Shown here: positions 52,716 to 62,399 of the stretch, piece by piece
Layout of the letters: each line of letters opens with the position of its first letter
Numbering within the stretch: the first letter of the stretch is position 1
From: Mariniflexile sp. TRM1-10
GTDB lineage: Bacteria; Bacteroidota; Bacteroidia; Flavobacteriales; Flavobacteriaceae
Length of the DNA stretch: 64,000 bases
Reading direction: 5' to 3'
Assembly (NCBI RefSeq): GCF_003425985.1
Contig: NZ_CP022985.1
Location: 4,634,001 to 4,698,000, forward strand
Notes under the pieces: model-generated
The model's database searches: none
What the model saw: only the letters and a program-made list of their open reading frames with translations
What the model was told of the DNA's origin: nothing
Position numbers and translations under genes: made by a program

Positions 52716-53567
52716 CTATTTAGCTCCCCACTCTTTAAGCGAGTCTTTATTCATTTTAACATAATCGGCATTACCCTCAGCTTCTGCAGCAGCTAGCGAT
52801 TTTTTAGCAGCGGCAATAGCACCTTTTTTATCACCCGATTTCGCATAAATTAACGACTGTTGTCTCAACTGCCAAAAAGGAGCTTTATCTCCTGCCATTG
52901 AGATGGCCTTATCAATCCAGGTTTTTGCTTGGTTAATATCTTTTCCTTCTTGTAAATAATAAACGGCAGCAGCAAAATAATCATTAGCAGCTGGTGTACC
53001 GTTCATCGCTTCATTAATACTGGCCATAACCATTTCATCTGTTGGCACTTCAATTTTTACACCTACATAAACACTTTCCCAAAGCATACCCAAAACAGCA
53101 GAACTATTGGTTAAATCATCAAAAGTCATGGTAAACGTTTCAATTTTAACAGGCATTGGGTAAACTTCTGCAGTTACCATAGCAACGACTTTAGAGTCGT
53201 CCCATTTTTGTGGGGTACCCCAATTTGATGCATCATTATAAAACACCACATTCCAAGACGTTTCGTTTGGAGTTGCAAAAATAGCATAAGTACCTGCCTT
53301 TACCTCATTGCCTCCAATGGTTACATCAGTACTAAAAGTAATCTTCGTATTAGCATTGGCACCCAAACGCCAAAGCTCTCCGTAAGGCTCTAAACCACCA
53401 AAAATAACCCGACCTCTCATAGATGGTCTTGAGTATTCTAAAGTTATATCGGTTAATCCTACCTTTTGTTCCAGTTTACTAAACGGACTTGGTTGAGGGG
53501 TTGTAATTTGCGCATTAACAGAAAAAGCAGCTGTTATTGCTAGTAAAATTAATAGTAATTTTTTCAT
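52716..53567 (-). CDS. DUF2911 protein with TPR-like tail
   Basis: 283 residues. Signal peptide (LAITAAFSVNAQ). The DUF2911 domain spans ~25-170 with RPSMRGRVIFGGLEPYGELWRLGAN and AGTYAIFATPNETSW. The C-terminal ~100 residues are helical and TPR-like (YYLQEGKDINQAKTWIDKAI, then KKGAIAAAKKSLAAAEAEG). Periplasmic; role unknown. Confidence 0.9.
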   Translation of the reverse strand: MKKLLLILLAITAAFSVNAQITTPQPSPFSKLEQKVGLTDITLEYSRPSMRGRVIFGGLEPYGELWRLGANANTKITFSTDVTIGGNEVKAGTYAIFATPNETSWNVVFYNDASNWGTPQKWDDSKVVAMVTAEVYPMPVKIETFTMTFDDLTNSSAVLGMLWESVYVGVKIEVPTDEMVMASINEAMNGTPAANDYFAAAVYYLQEGKDINQAKTWIDKAISMAGDKAPFWQLRQQSLIYAKSGDKKGAIAAAKKSLAAAEAEGNADYVKMNKDSLKEWGAK

Positions 53568-53737
53568 CTCTTATATTATTTTAGATTTTAATAGTTTTTA
53601 TAAAATTAGTCAATACAATTTCCTAAAATGTTAACAAAAGCTTAAATTAAATATATACCCTTTTAGTGGCCATGTTAATAATCTGTTTATTTTTAATAAT
53701 TTTGTTTAACTTTTTTAAATATTTGTTAAACATTACA

Positions 53738-53745
53738 TATCTTTG
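53738..53745 (+). promoter_or_regulatory. -7 box-like element
   Basis: TATCTTTG, a full TAnnTTTG match, 17 bp before the TetR gene that opens the stress cluster. Confidence 0.5.
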
Positions 53746-53762
53746 ACAAACAATTAGAAATC

Positions 53763-54419
53763 ATGGCGAAAAAGAAACTAATTTCAAAAACAGACATCGT
53801 ATCAACTTATATGAATGATGTCTTAGAGCATGGCGAGAAACCAAAATCGGTATATACGTTTGCAAAAACCAACGACTTTGAAGAAGCAAAATTTTATGAA
53901 TTTTTCGGATCATTTGATGCCATAGAAAAGCATATTTTTAATGCTTTTTTTGAAAACACACTGGCTATTTTAGAAAAAGATGAAGCGTTTAAATCATTTG
54001 ATCCCCGAAACAAACTATTAAGTTTCTATTTTACATTTTTCGAGAATTTAACGGCTAATAGAAGCTATGTTGTTTATGCGCTTCATCAACATAAAAACAG
54101 TCTAAAAAGCCTTTCACTTTTATCAGAATTAAAAAAGAGTTTCATTCATTTTATAAACAATTTAAATATTGAAGCCATCACCATAGAACAAGAACAGCTC
54201 ATAAAAATTAAAAACCGTGCTTTGCAAGAATCGGCTTGGATACAGTTACTTCTTACTATTAAATTTTGGATAGACGATACATCAACCTCTTTTGAAAAGA
54301 CCGACATTTTTATTGAAAAATCTATAAATACCAGTTTTGATCTATTAAACATTGCTCCCTTAGAGAGCATAATTGACTTTGGGAAATTCATTTTCAAAGA
54401 AAAAATGCACATGAACTAA
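53763..54419 (+). CDS. TetR-like regulator
   Basis: 218 residues. The N-terminal ~55 residues form a TetR-like DNA-binding part (SKTDIVSTYMNDVLEHGEKP, then EAKFYEFFGSFDAIEKHIF, the recognition-helix region). The remaining helical part would bind a ligand and dimerise. It heads the cluster UbiB-GPx-TspO-SRPBCC-photolyase and is the likely regulator of it. Its own operator was not identified. Confidence 0.8.
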   Translation: MAKKKLISKTDIVSTYMNDVLEHGEKPKSVYTFAKTNDFEEAKFYEFFGSFDAIEKHIFNAFFENTLAILEKDEAFKSFDPRNKLLSFYFTFFENLTANRSYVVYALHQHKNSLKSLSLLSELKKSFIHFINNLNIEAITIEQEQLIKIKNRALQESAWIQLLLTIKFWIDDTSTSFEKTDIFIEKSINTSFDLLNIAPLESIIDFGKFIFKEKMHMN

Positions 54420-54485
54420 ACATTCACTCACAAAAAAATGATTATAAAGGGTGTTCCTTCTGATCAAAACAATAAATATAAATAG

Positions 54486-55796
54486 ATGAAAACAATAGAT
54501 TCTATTCCGGTATCTAAAATACAACGCGCTTCCAAACTAGTTACCACTGGTGCAAAAGTTGGCGTAAATTATTTAAAGTATTATGGAGACAAGCTAACAA
54601 AAACTGAAGATCAAGCCAGAGCTACACTAAACGAAAATAATGCTGAAGATATTTACGACAGCTTAAAACAGCTTAAAGGAAGTGCCTTAAAAGTTGCACA
54701 AATGCTAAGTATGGAAAAAAGCATTTTGCCACAGGCTTATGTTGAAAAGTTTTCGTTGTCACAATTTTCGGTGCCACCTCTATCACCGGCATTGGTCTTA
54801 AAAACATTTAAAAACTATTTTGGCAAATTACCACATGAATTATATGATTCCTTCAACTCTACATCTGTAAATGCCGCAAGTATTGGACAAGTACATGTTG
54901 CCGAAAAAAACGGTAAAAAACTTGCCATAAAAATACAATATCCTGGTATTGCACAAAGTATTGCTTCTGATTTGGCTCTGGTTAAGCCAATTGCTATGAA
55001 AATGTTTAATATTAAAGGGAAAGATTCAGATAAATATTTTAAAGAAATTGAGGGAAAATTAATTGAGGAAACAAATTATATTTTGGAAGTACAACAAAGC
55101 AAGGAAATTGCGTTGGCGTGCGCTCTCATTCCAAACCTTTTGTTTCCTCAATATTATGAAGAATTATCTTCCGAAAGAATTATTACCATGGATTTCATGG
55201 AAGGTGAGCATTTATCGGAATTTACAGCTCGTAATAAAAACCAAGAGGCTGCTAATACATTAGGTCAAGCTCTATGGGATTTTTACATGTTTCAAATACA
55301 TAACCTACGAAAAGTACATGCAGACCCGCATCCGGGTAATTTTTTAGTTTCTAAAAGAGTCGAACTTATAGCTCTGGATTTTGGTTGCATGAAAACCATT
55401 CCAGACGATTTTTATATTCCTTATTTTGAATTGGCTAAACCTGAAAATATATCTAATAAAGCTTATTTTCTAACTAAATTATATGAACTTGAAATTTTAA
55501 AAAGCAATGATTCGAAAGAAGAACTTGATTTTTTTACAGGCATGTTTCACGAACTATTAAGTTTGTTTACACAACCATTTCATGCAGATACTTTTGATTT
55601 TTCAGATGCCGATTTCTTTGGAAAAATAACAGACTTGGGGCAGCGTTACTCAAAAAATACCGAACTGCGTAAAATGAATGGTAATCGTGGCTCTAAACAT
55701 TTCATTTACATGAATCGAACTTTTTTTGGCTTGTATAATTTAATGTTCGATTTAAAAGCTAAAGATATAGAAATAAACAACTTTAAAAACTTATAA
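54486..55796 (+). CDS. ABC1/AarF/UbiB-family kinase-like protein
   Basis: 436 residues. The family's KxGQ-type segment appears as LKGSALKVAQMLSMEKSILP; then ASIGQVHVAEKNGKKLAIKIQYPG with the catalytic Lys, VHADPHPGNFL (catalytic loop) and ALDFGCMKTIP (DFG). Such proteins act as ATPases in lipid or quinone metabolism and in oxidative-stress responses. No quinone genes are adjacent; the setting points to stress. Confidence 0.9.
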   Translation: MKTIDSIPVSKIQRASKLVTTGAKVGVNYLKYYGDKLTKTEDQARATLNENNAEDIYDSLKQLKGSALKVAQMLSMEKSILPQAYVEKFSLSQFSVPPLSPALVLKTFKNYFGKLPHELYDSFNSTSVNAASIGQVHVAEKNGKKLAIKIQYPGIAQSIASDLALVKPIAMKMFNIKGKDSDKYFKEIEGKLIEETNYILEVQQSKEIALACALIPNLLFPQYYEELSSERIITMDFMEGEHLSEFTARNKNQEAANTLGQALWDFYMFQIHNLRKVHADPHPGNFLVSKRVELIALDFGCMKTIPDDFYIPYFELAKPENISNKAYFLTKLYELEILKSNDSKEELDFFTGMFHELLSLFTQPFHADTFDFSDADFFGKITDLGQRYSKNTELRKMNGNRGSKHFIYMNRTFFGLYNLMFDLKAKDIEINNFKNL

Positions 55797-55912
55797 TTCT
55801 GTATATCAATTAAATGAAATTAAATCATACATCGTTTTTACAACTTTTTATAAAATCCACCAATACAAATGGCTGTGATATTAGTATCTTTAAAATCTAA
55901 ACATTTTCAATT

Positions 55913-56461
55913 ATGACTCTTTTAAAAATCGTAGCTATGTGTTTCATTTTATCATTTTTCACTAAATCGTCGGCGCAAATGGCGCCAACCAAACCCTTAT
56001 TCGATATTGCTATCAATGATATTGACGGTCAACCTATTCAATTATCAGATTATAAAGGCAAAAAAATTCTGTTTGTCAATGTCGCTTCTGAATGTGGTTT
56101 TACTGGACAATATGAAGGATTACAGAAACTTTATGATACCTATAAAGATAAATTAATGATTATTGGTGTACCGTGTAATCAGTTTGGCGGTCAAGAACCA
56201 GGAAGTTCAGAAACCATCAAATCGTTTTGCCAAAAAAATTATGGTGTTACTTTTTTAATCACTGAAAAAGTAGATGTTAAAGGCAGCAACCAACATCCAT
56301 TGTACGCTTGGCTGACTCAAAAATCACTAAATGGCAACCAAGATACCTCTGTGAAATGGAATTTTCAAAAGTACTTAGTAGACGAAAAAGGCAATTATGT
56401 AGATTACTATTTATCAGCAACAACGCCTTTAAGTTCTAAAATCACGAATCATTTAAAATAA
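55913..56461 (+). CDS. Glutathione-peroxidase-family thiol peroxidase
   Basis: 182 residues with a signal peptide (CFILSFFTKSSAQ), so probably periplasmic. The catalytic tetrad is intact: Cys in NVASECGFTGQYEG, Gln in GVPCNQFGGQEPG, and Trp/Asn in SVKWNFQKYLVD. A Cys, not selenocysteine, is used; the second Cys (VPCNQ) is present. It reduces peroxides, probably with thioredoxin-type donors. Confidence 0.93.
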   Translation: MTLLKIVAMCFILSFFTKSSAQMAPTKPLFDIAINDIDGQPIQLSDYKGKKILFVNVASECGFTGQYEGLQKLYDTYKDKLMIIGVPCNQFGGQEPGSSETIKSFCQKNYGVTFLITEKVDVKGSNQHPLYAWLTQKSLNGNQDTSVKWNFQKYLVDEKGNYVDYYLSATTPLSSKITNHLK

Positions 56462-56485
56462 GCCAGAAGCCATTCAATCAACGAA

Positions 56486-56947
56486 ATGAAATTTACCAAA
56501 ACGCTCGTCTTCTTTTTAGTTCTCAATTTTGGTGCCTTAGCATTGGGAAGTTGGCTCATGAATAATGGCCCACAAACTGATTGGTATATTAATTTAAACA
56601 AAGCACCATGGACGCCATCAGGTTGGGTTTTTGGTGCTGCTTGGACAACCATCATGCTATGTTTTTCATTTTTTATGAGCTATTTGTATCTCAAACAACC
56701 AACGCAGCGAGTCATTGGTTTATTTGTGATACAATGGTTACTCAACGTGAGTTGGAACTACGCATTTTTCAACCAGCATTTGGTAGGATTGGGTTTGGCA
56801 ATCATTGCGATACTAACTATTGTGGTCGGTATATTCTTTTTCAATTTTAAAACCTATTTAAAAGCCAAACGTTTACTGATTTTGCCTTACTTGATTTGGT
56901 TATGTATTGCGACCTCACTTAATGCATATATTTTAGTGTATAATTAA
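56486..56947 (+). CDS. tspO: TspO/MBR-family protein
   Basis: 153 residues with five membrane helices. WTPSGWVFGAAWTTIMLCFS and LLNVSWNYAFFNQHLVG are the tryptophan-rich signatures of TspO. It binds porphyrins and is linked to light and oxidative stress. It starts 24 bp after the peroxidase gene. Confidence 0.93.
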   Translation: MKFTKTLVFFLVLNFGALALGSWLMNNGPQTDWYINLNKAPWTPSGWVFGAAWTTIMLCFSFFMSYLYLKQPTQRVIGLFVIQWLLNVSWNYAFFNQHLVGLGLAIIAILTIVVGIFFFNFKTYLKAKRLLILPYLIWLCIATSLNAYILVYN

Positions 56948-56965
56948 GAACTCGCTTAAACATCT

Positions 56966-57454
56966 ATGAAAATCTACACATTTCACAAAAAGCAAAATCT
57001 ACCAATTTCTATCGAACAAGCTTGGGATTTTTTATCAAACCCCGAAAACCTAAAAACCATTACGCCCGATTACATGGGCTTTCATATGGTGTCGGGAGCA
57101 GACAAACCCATGTATCCAGAACAAATCATTCAGTATATTGTAACCCCGGTTTTAAGGATTAAAACAACATGGGTCACTGAAATTACACATGTTAGAGATA
57201 AACATTATTTTGTAGACGAGCAACGTTTTGGCCTCTACGCACTTTGGCATCACAAACATTTTATAAAGGAAATTGAAGGCGGTGGAGAAATGGAAGATAT
57301 TATAGATTACAAAGTGCCTTTTGGATTTCTTGGTCAGCTAGTACACCCTATTTTAGTTAAACCAAAATTGGAAGAAATCTTTAATTACAGAACTAGAAAG
57401 TTAGAAGAATTATTTGGTGTTTACATAACGGTGTTTAATGAAACAAACAATTAA
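56966..57454 (+). CDS. SRPBCC-family protein
   Basis: 162 residues with a START/Bet v1-like fold pattern: LPISIEQAWDFLSNPENLK at the start, then a beta-sheet with TTWVTEITHVRDKHYFVDEQ and a C-terminal helix FNYRTRKLEELFG. It is often found beside photolyase genes, as here (17-bp overlap). Ligand unknown. Confidence 0.88.
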   Translation: MKIYTFHKKQNLPISIEQAWDFLSNPENLKTITPDYMGFHMVSGADKPMYPEQIIQYIVTPVLRIKTTWVTEITHVRDKHYFVDEQRFGLYALWHHKHFIKEIEGGGEMEDIIDYKVPFGFLGQLVHPILVKPKLEEIFNYRTRKLEELFGVYITVFNETNN

Positions 57455-58742
57455 CATATTTTGGTTTCGTCGTGATTTACGACTGGATGATAACCATGGG
57501 TTATTTGAAGCTTTAAGCGGAAACCGTCCCGTGCTTCCTATCTTTATTTTTGATACAGAGATTTTAAAGAAACTTCCAAAAGATGATGCTAGAGTAACAT
57601 TCATTCATCAAACACTTCAAAATATAAATAAAACACTTCAAACTAAATACAGTAGCAGTTTGGCTATGTATTTTGGAAACCCTTTGAAAATCTATAAACA
57701 GCTCCTACAAGATTATAACATTGATACGGTTTTCACCAATCATGATTACGAACCTTATGCTTTAAAACGTGATACAGAAATTGGTCAATTTCTAAAAGAC
57801 CAAAACATTGCTTTTCATAGTTATAAAGATCAAGTTGTTTTTGAAAAAAATGAAATAACAAAGAGTAATGGCCTACCTTATATGGTTTATACGCCATTCA
57901 TGAAAGCTTGGAAAGAAAAATTTAAAACGTCAACCTTTAAACATTATCCATCAGAAACTTTACTTCAAAACTTTGTACAAATAACAGATTTAGCTAATGT
58001 CAATTTATCTGATATGGGTTTTGAAGTATCCAATCAAAAAGTGCAACCATATCATGTCGATTCTGAGTTGATACAAAACTATGAAGCTATGCGAAACTTT
58101 CCAGCTCAAGATGCTACATCTAAACTGGGTCCGCATTTGCGTTTTGGCACCGTAAGCATTAGAAAAATGGTAGCTAAAGCCATTGCAGAAACCAACGAAA
58201 TTTTTTGGCAAGAATTGATATGGCGTGAGTTTTTTATGCAAATTTTATGGCATTTTCCACATACGGTAACACAAAGCTTTAAACCGCAATACGACCGTAT
58301 TGAATGGCGCAACAATAAAACTGAATTTGAACTATGGTGTGAAGGTAAAACAGGATATCCGTTGGTAGATGCCGGCATGCGCCAACTTAACCAAACGGGG
58401 TTTATGCACAACCGTGTACGCATGCTAGTGGGCAGTTTTTTATGCAAACATTTACTTGTTGATTGGCGTTGGGGTGAAGCCTATTTTGCTGAAAAACTAC
58501 ATGATTATGACATGGCGAGCAATATTGGTAACTGGCAATGGGTAGCTGGTTGTGGCGTAGATGCTGCGCCATATTTCAGGATTTTTAACCCAACCACACA
58601 AATAGAAAAGTTTGATAAAAACCTAGAGTACATAAAACAATGGTGTCCCGACTTTCAAGAGTTAGCTTACCCCACGCCTATTGTTGATCATACATTTGCC
58701 AGAGAACGCTGCTTACAGGTTTATAAGGCAGCTTTAAGTTAG
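57438..58742 (+). CDS. phrB: Deoxyribodipyrimidine photolyase (class I, cryptochrome family)
   Basis: 434 residues. N-terminal antenna domain (INIFWFRRDLRLDDNHGLFE) and a FAD-binding helical domain with WQELIWREFFMQILWHFP, AGMRQLNQTGFMHNRVRM and YDMASNIGNWQWVAGCG. The DYD/NxxWQW segment that binds FAD is intact. It repairs UV dimers using light and ends the stress cluster. It stops 1 bp before the convergent NeuD-like gene. Confidence 0.95.
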   Translation: MKQTINIFWFRRDLRLDDNHGLFEALSGNRPVLPIFIFDTEILKKLPKDDARVTFIHQTLQNINKTLQTKYSSSLAMYFGNPLKIYKQLLQDYNIDTVFTNHDYEPYALKRDTEIGQFLKDQNIAFHSYKDQVVFEKNEITKSNGLPYMVYTPFMKAWKEKFKTSTFKHYPSETLLQNFVQITDLANVNLSDMGFEVSNQKVQPYHVDSELIQNYEAMRNFPAQDATSKLGPHLRFGTVSIRKMVAKAIAETNEIFWQELIWREFFMQILWHFPHTVTQSFKPQYDRIEWRNNKTEFELWCEGKTGYPLVDAGMRQLNQTGFMHNRVRMLVGSFLCKHLLVDWRWGEAYFAEKLHDYDMASNIGNWQWVAGCGVDAAPYFRIFNPTTQIEKFDKNLEYIKQWCPDFQELAYPTPIVDHTFARERCLQVYKAALS

Positions 58743-59408
58743 TTAGTTAGTTAGTTTTTTATTTGGGAAGTTAAATTTATTAGACCTAATAGTTCTTTCA
58801 GGATTGCCCACAACCACACAATGGTCTTTAACATCCTTTGTAACAACTGTACCAGCACCTATGGTACACCATTTACCAATTTTTATTTTTGGCATTACAA
58901 TAGCCCCTGCGCCAATATGTGAGCCTTCACCAATTTCGACCGATTCACATAAGGCTGCCATTGGAGAAATATGAACAAAATCTTCTAATTTATTATCAAT
59001 ACCCACATTAGCTGATGTATTAATTATTACATGTTTTCCTATTATTGAATTTAGTCCTATAACAGCTCCAGCATATATAACGGTTCCCTTACCAATAATA
59101 ACCTTGTTGCCTATGATAGCCGATTTATGAATGGCTGTTTCAAAATCACTTTTTAAAAACCTTGCTACTTCAGCCCGTTGAAAATTATCTCCTATTCCAA
59201 TAATAAAAGGGTCTCCCTCAGCACTTAATGCGTCATAATTACTTCGGTTTCCTACGGTGATACTCTTAAAAAAAGAATGGCAATTTTCTGGTTTATCATC
59301 AAAAACATCTGATACTTTATGATTATTTTCCTGTAAAACTAGCTTTATGATCTGAGAATGTCCACCAGCTCCAAATAATCTTACTGTTTTTGATTTTTTT
59401 AATGCCAT
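58743..59408 (-). CDS. NeuD/PglD-like sugar O- or N-acyltransferase
   Basis: 221 residues: an N-terminal Rossmann-like part (RLFGAGGHSQIIKLVLQENN) and a left-handed beta-helix of hexapeptide repeats (GNKVIIGKGTVIYAGAVIGL, then IGEGSHIGAGAIVMPKIKIG). His in IHKSAIIGN and the NTSANVGID segment match the acetyl-CoA site. Acts on surface polysaccharide precursors. It stands alone between convergent photolyase and a 250-bp gap. Confidence 0.88.
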   Translation of the reverse strand: MALKKSKTVRLFGAGGHSQIIKLVLQENNHKVSDVFDDKPENCHSFFKSITVGNRSNYDALSAEGDPFIIGIGDNFQRAEVARFLKSDFETAIHKSAIIGNKVIIGKGTVIYAGAVIGLNSIIGKHVIINTSANVGIDNKLEDFVHISPMAALCESVEIGEGSHIGAGAIVMPKIKIGKWCTIGAGTVVTKDVKDHCVVVGNPERTIRSNKFNFPNKKLTN

Positions 59409-59661
59409 GTTATAATTTTAAATTAACGGTAAACGTTATTTTCAAAATTATACTTTGCAAAACACATAAAATATGATATTAATCAACTAAAAAAGATTCT
59501 TGTATCGTATTGAAATAAAAAACAACCTTTAAGAATTAATTATAATCACGTATTATAGTAGAAAAAAACTAATATTTCTAAATGATGAATATAAATCATT
59601 CAAATAGATTCATATCACAACAATAAGCCAACCGCAAATTTACTTCTACAAAAACTAAAAA
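59409..59661. other. Gap without a recognisable gene
   Basis: 253 bp of AT-rich DNA between the NeuD-like gene and murA. It should hold the NeuD promoter; no clear element is seen. Confidence 0.5.
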
Positions 59662-60972
59662 CTACGCTATACGTTCAATCTTAGCTCCGATAGCACGTAA
59701 ACGTTCATCGATACGTTCGTAACCTCTATCAATCTGTTCTATATTTTGAATGGTAGATGTTCCTTTTGCAGATAAAGCTGCAATAAGTAACGATACACCG
59801 GCACGAATATCTGGAGATGTCATGTTCGTTGCTTTTAAAGTCGATTTAAAATCATGTCCAATTACGGTAGCACGGTGTGGGTCGCACAAAATAATTTTAG
59901 CACCCATATCAATCAATTTATCCACAAAAAACAAACGGCTTTCAAACATTTTTTGGTGAATAAGCACACTACCTCGGGCTTGTGTTGCCACTACCAGAAT
60001 AATACTTAATAAATCGGGTGTAAACCCTGGCCAAGGCGCGTCAGAAATTGTTAAAATAGAACCGTCGATAAAACTCTGTATTTCATAACCATCGGTATGT
60101 GCTGGAATATGAATATCGTCACCACGCTTCTCAACCGTTATACCTAATTTCCTAAAAACCGCTGGTATAACGCCTAAATCGTTCCAAGATACATTGGTAA
60201 TAGTCAGTTCGCTTTTGGTCATAGCAGCAAGTCCAATCCAGCTACCAATTTCAATCATATCGGGCAACATGGTATGTTCGGTACCACCTAAATTATCAAC
60301 GCCATCAATGATTAATAAATTAGAACCTACGCCACTAATTTTAGCGCCCATACGGTTCAGCATTTTACACAATTGTTGCAAATAGGGTTCGCACGCAGCG
60401 TTATAAATAGTAGTGCGACCTTCAGCTAGCACCGCAGCCATGACTATATTGGCAGTTCCTGTAACCGAAGCTTCTTCTAAAAGCATATAAGCGCCTTTTA
60501 GCCTTTCAGCTTCAACACCATAAAACTGTTCTTCTTTACTATATCTAAATTTGGCACCTAAATTAATAAGACCTTCAAAATGGGTATCTAATCTACGTCG
60601 ACCAATTTTATCACCTCCTGGTTTAGGGATGTAACCTCTTCCAAAGCGCGCCAATAATGGACCAACAATCATGATTGATCCTCGTAAACCACGACCGTCA
60701 ATCTTGAATTCATCCGATTCTAAGTACTTTAAATTAACCTCGTCGGCTTGAAAGGTACAGGTACCATGTGCTAATTTTTCAATTTTAACACCTAGTTTTC
60801 TTAATAAGTTAATAAGTTTATTAACATCAACAATATCCGGGATATTATGAATAGTAACCAACTCTGGGGTTAATAAAACCGCACATAAAATTTGTAGCGC
60901 TTCGTTTTTTGCACCTTGTGGTTGTATACTACCTTTTAATTGGTGTCCACCTTCAATTTTAAATGTTCCCAT
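59662..60972 (-). CDS. murA: UDP-N-acetylglucosamine 1-carboxyvinyltransferase MurA
   Basis: 436 residues, the two-domain EPT fold that starts peptidoglycan synthesis. GGHQLKGSIQPQGAKNEALQ matches the N-terminal substrate segment with the Lys, and RAGVSLLIAALSAKG the second domain. The active-site loop reads PKPGGDKIGRRRLDTH (~117-132): Asp occupies the place of the usual catalytic Cys (Cys115 in E. coli), a change that makes MurA insensitive to fosfomycin. It is followed after 6 bp by the DUF4290 gene upstream in the same direction. Confidence 0.95.
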   Translation of the reverse strand: MGTFKIEGGHQLKGSIQPQGAKNEALQILCAVLLTPELVTIHNIPDIVDVNKLINLLRKLGVKIEKLAHGTCTFQADEVNLKYLESDEFKIDGRGLRGSIMIVGPLLARFGRGYIPKPGGDKIGRRRLDTHFEGLINLGAKFRYSKEEQFYGVEAERLKGAYMLLEEASVTGTANIVMAAVLAEGRTTIYNAACEPYLQQLCKMLNRMGAKISGVGSNLLIIDGVDNLGGTEHTMLPDMIEIGSWIGLAAMTKSELTITNVSWNDLGVIPAVFRKLGITVEKRGDDIHIPAHTDGYEIQSFIDGSILTISDAPWPGFTPDLLSIILVVATQARGSVLIHQKMFESRLFFVDKLIDMGAKIILCDPHRATVIGHDFKSTLKATNMTSPDIRAGVSLLIAALSAKGTSTIQNIEQIDRGYERIDERLRAIGAKIERIA

Positions 60973-60978
60973 ATATTC

Positions 60979-61674
60979 TTAGAAGCGTTTTCTTTTGTGA
61001 GTAGAAGTGTTTTTTTTATGATGACCTCCTTTTTTACTACTGCTATTATTGCTTGCAAACTTTGTTTTGGTTCGCATTAAACTAGTAGCGTCTGATAGGT
61101 CTTCTTCCGAATTTTTTAAATTTATTTTACCACCAGAAAGCTCGTATAAATGATCGTAAATCACATCATCTTCAACCGTGTCCTTATTCCAATTTAAAAA
61201 ACACTTTTTCATGTGGTTGGCAATAGTATAGGTCAAAGCTTCTTTAAGTTCGCCATCTTCCCATGTATTGGCAACGTCAATCATGGTTTTAATATTATTT
61301 CCGTAAAAACGGTATTTAGGAAAATTTTGTGGGTACTTTAAAGGCTCTGGGCGTTCCTCTAGAAGTTCTTTTGTTGGTTTTGGATAATCGGAATCAACAT
61401 CCAATTCAAAATTAGCCATTATAAATAGCTGATCCCAAAGTTTATGCTGAAAATCCGGAACATCCCTTAAATGGGGCTGCATATTGCCCATTACCGAAAT
61501 AATGGCTCTAGCAACTTTATTACGTTCTTCCTTGGTTTCACGGGTTTTAGCGTAATTAATCATTTTCTGCATGTGGCGTCCGTATTCGGGTATGATTAAA
61601 TGTTCACGCTCTGTGTTGTATTCTAATTCGTCTATTGTCAAAATAATTTGTGTAGAGTTATGTGTTAACTGCAT
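60979..61674 (-). CDS. DUF4290 protein
   Basis: 231 residues from the ATG at 61674; an ATG 21 bp upstream is also in frame, but family members start near MQLTHNS or later. ELEYNTEREHLIIPEYGRHM is the conserved N-terminal block, and RDVPDFQHKLWDQLFIMANF follows. The C-terminus is basic (KKGGHHKKNTSTHKRKRF). It is a Bacteroidetes-specific family, usually beside murA, as here; role unknown. Confidence 0.9.
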   Translation of the reverse strand: MQLTHNSTQIILTIDELEYNTEREHLIIPEYGRHMQKMINYAKTRETKEERNKVARAIISVMGNMQPHLRDVPDFQHKLWDQLFIMANFELDVDSDYPKPTKELLEERPEPLKYPQNFPKYRFYGNNIKTMIDVANTWEDGELKEALTYTIANHMKKCFLNWNKDTVEDDVIYDHLYELSGGKINLKNSEEDLSDATSLMRTKTKFASNNSSSKKGGHHKKNTSTHKRKRF

Positions 61675-61709
61675 GTAGTGGTTATGCTTGTGCAAAATAC
61701 AAAAAAAAA

Positions 61710-62003
61710 CTAAAGACTTATTACGCCTTCTACTTTTTCTGCAACTTCTTTATACTTTTCTATAACAGCATCTGGATTCCTCAACAAAATATTTATGGAA
61801 ATGCTCGTGTAATTACCTTTCTTCGATTCGGTAGTTTGTATCACAGCTCCCATGTTATCAAATATTGCTTCTATCTTAGCGATATCAGCTACATCCGATT
61901 TTACAATAAACTTATATAAATATTCCGATGGCCAACTAGTTGTGTCGTATAACTGTGCTTTTAATTTTTCGTAAAATTCATCCGAATTTGGAGATGTACC
62001 CAT
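61710..62003 (-). CDS. DUF493-family protein
   Basis: 97 residues from the ATG at 62003. An upstream in-frame ATG at 62042 would add 13 atypical residues. The ACT-like DUF493 fold is suggested by WPSEYLYKFIVKSDVADIAK and KGNYTSISINILLRNPDAVI. Small cytoplasmic protein (YbeD-type) of unknown role. It precedes DUF4290 and murA in the same direction, probably in one unit. Confidence 0.87.
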   Translation of the reverse strand: MGTSPNSDEFYEKLKAQLYDTTSWPSEYLYKFIVKSDVADIAKIEAIFDNMGAVIQTTESKKGNYTSISINILLRNPDAVIEKYKEVAEKVEGVISL

Positions 62004-62059
62004 AATGCTTTTATATACTGCAAATATACGTTTAGTAGGCACATTATAAAAATAAACAC

Positions 62060-62395
62060 TATTAAAATTTGGGCGTTCCCCTCCTGCGTCGGGTCGGGCT
62101 TTTCCCTACAAGTCCTCGCTCGTACCTCGCTGTGGGCTTTCCAGTGCAATCCCTAACGTGAAATGGGAATCGAGAAGCGTGAAATGTCAAAAGGTGAATC
62201 GTAAACGTAGGTCGTGAGTTGTTCAAAGGTTCTGGGTTCTGGGTTTGTAGAGTGTAGGTTCTAGATTCTGAAATTCCATATTCGTAATCCATAATCCTGA
62301 ATTCTGAATTTGAATCATCAACGTACAATTGCTAATTGTTAATTCTTAATTGTTAATTCTTAATTCTTAATTCTTAATTTTACAGCTAAATTTTC
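62060..62395. repeat. Low-complexity tract (AATTGTTAATTCTTAATT and GTTCTGGGTTCTGG words)
   Basis: No gene in this ~340-bp gap. GTGAAATGGGAATCGAGAAGCGTGAAATG, TTCTGGGTTCTGGG and TTAATTCTTAATTC repeats fill it. Frames through it are artefacts. Confidence 0.75.
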
Positions 62396-62399
62396 ACTT

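Noticed and set aside
58106..58447. A 113-codon minus-strand open frame inside the photolyase gene
   Set aside because: The plus strand has the intact conserved photolyase sequence here; the antisense frame is a by-product.
62062..62328. A minus-strand 88-codon open frame
   Set aside because: It is a translation of the low-complexity tract upstream of the P-loop ATPase gene, with no family features.
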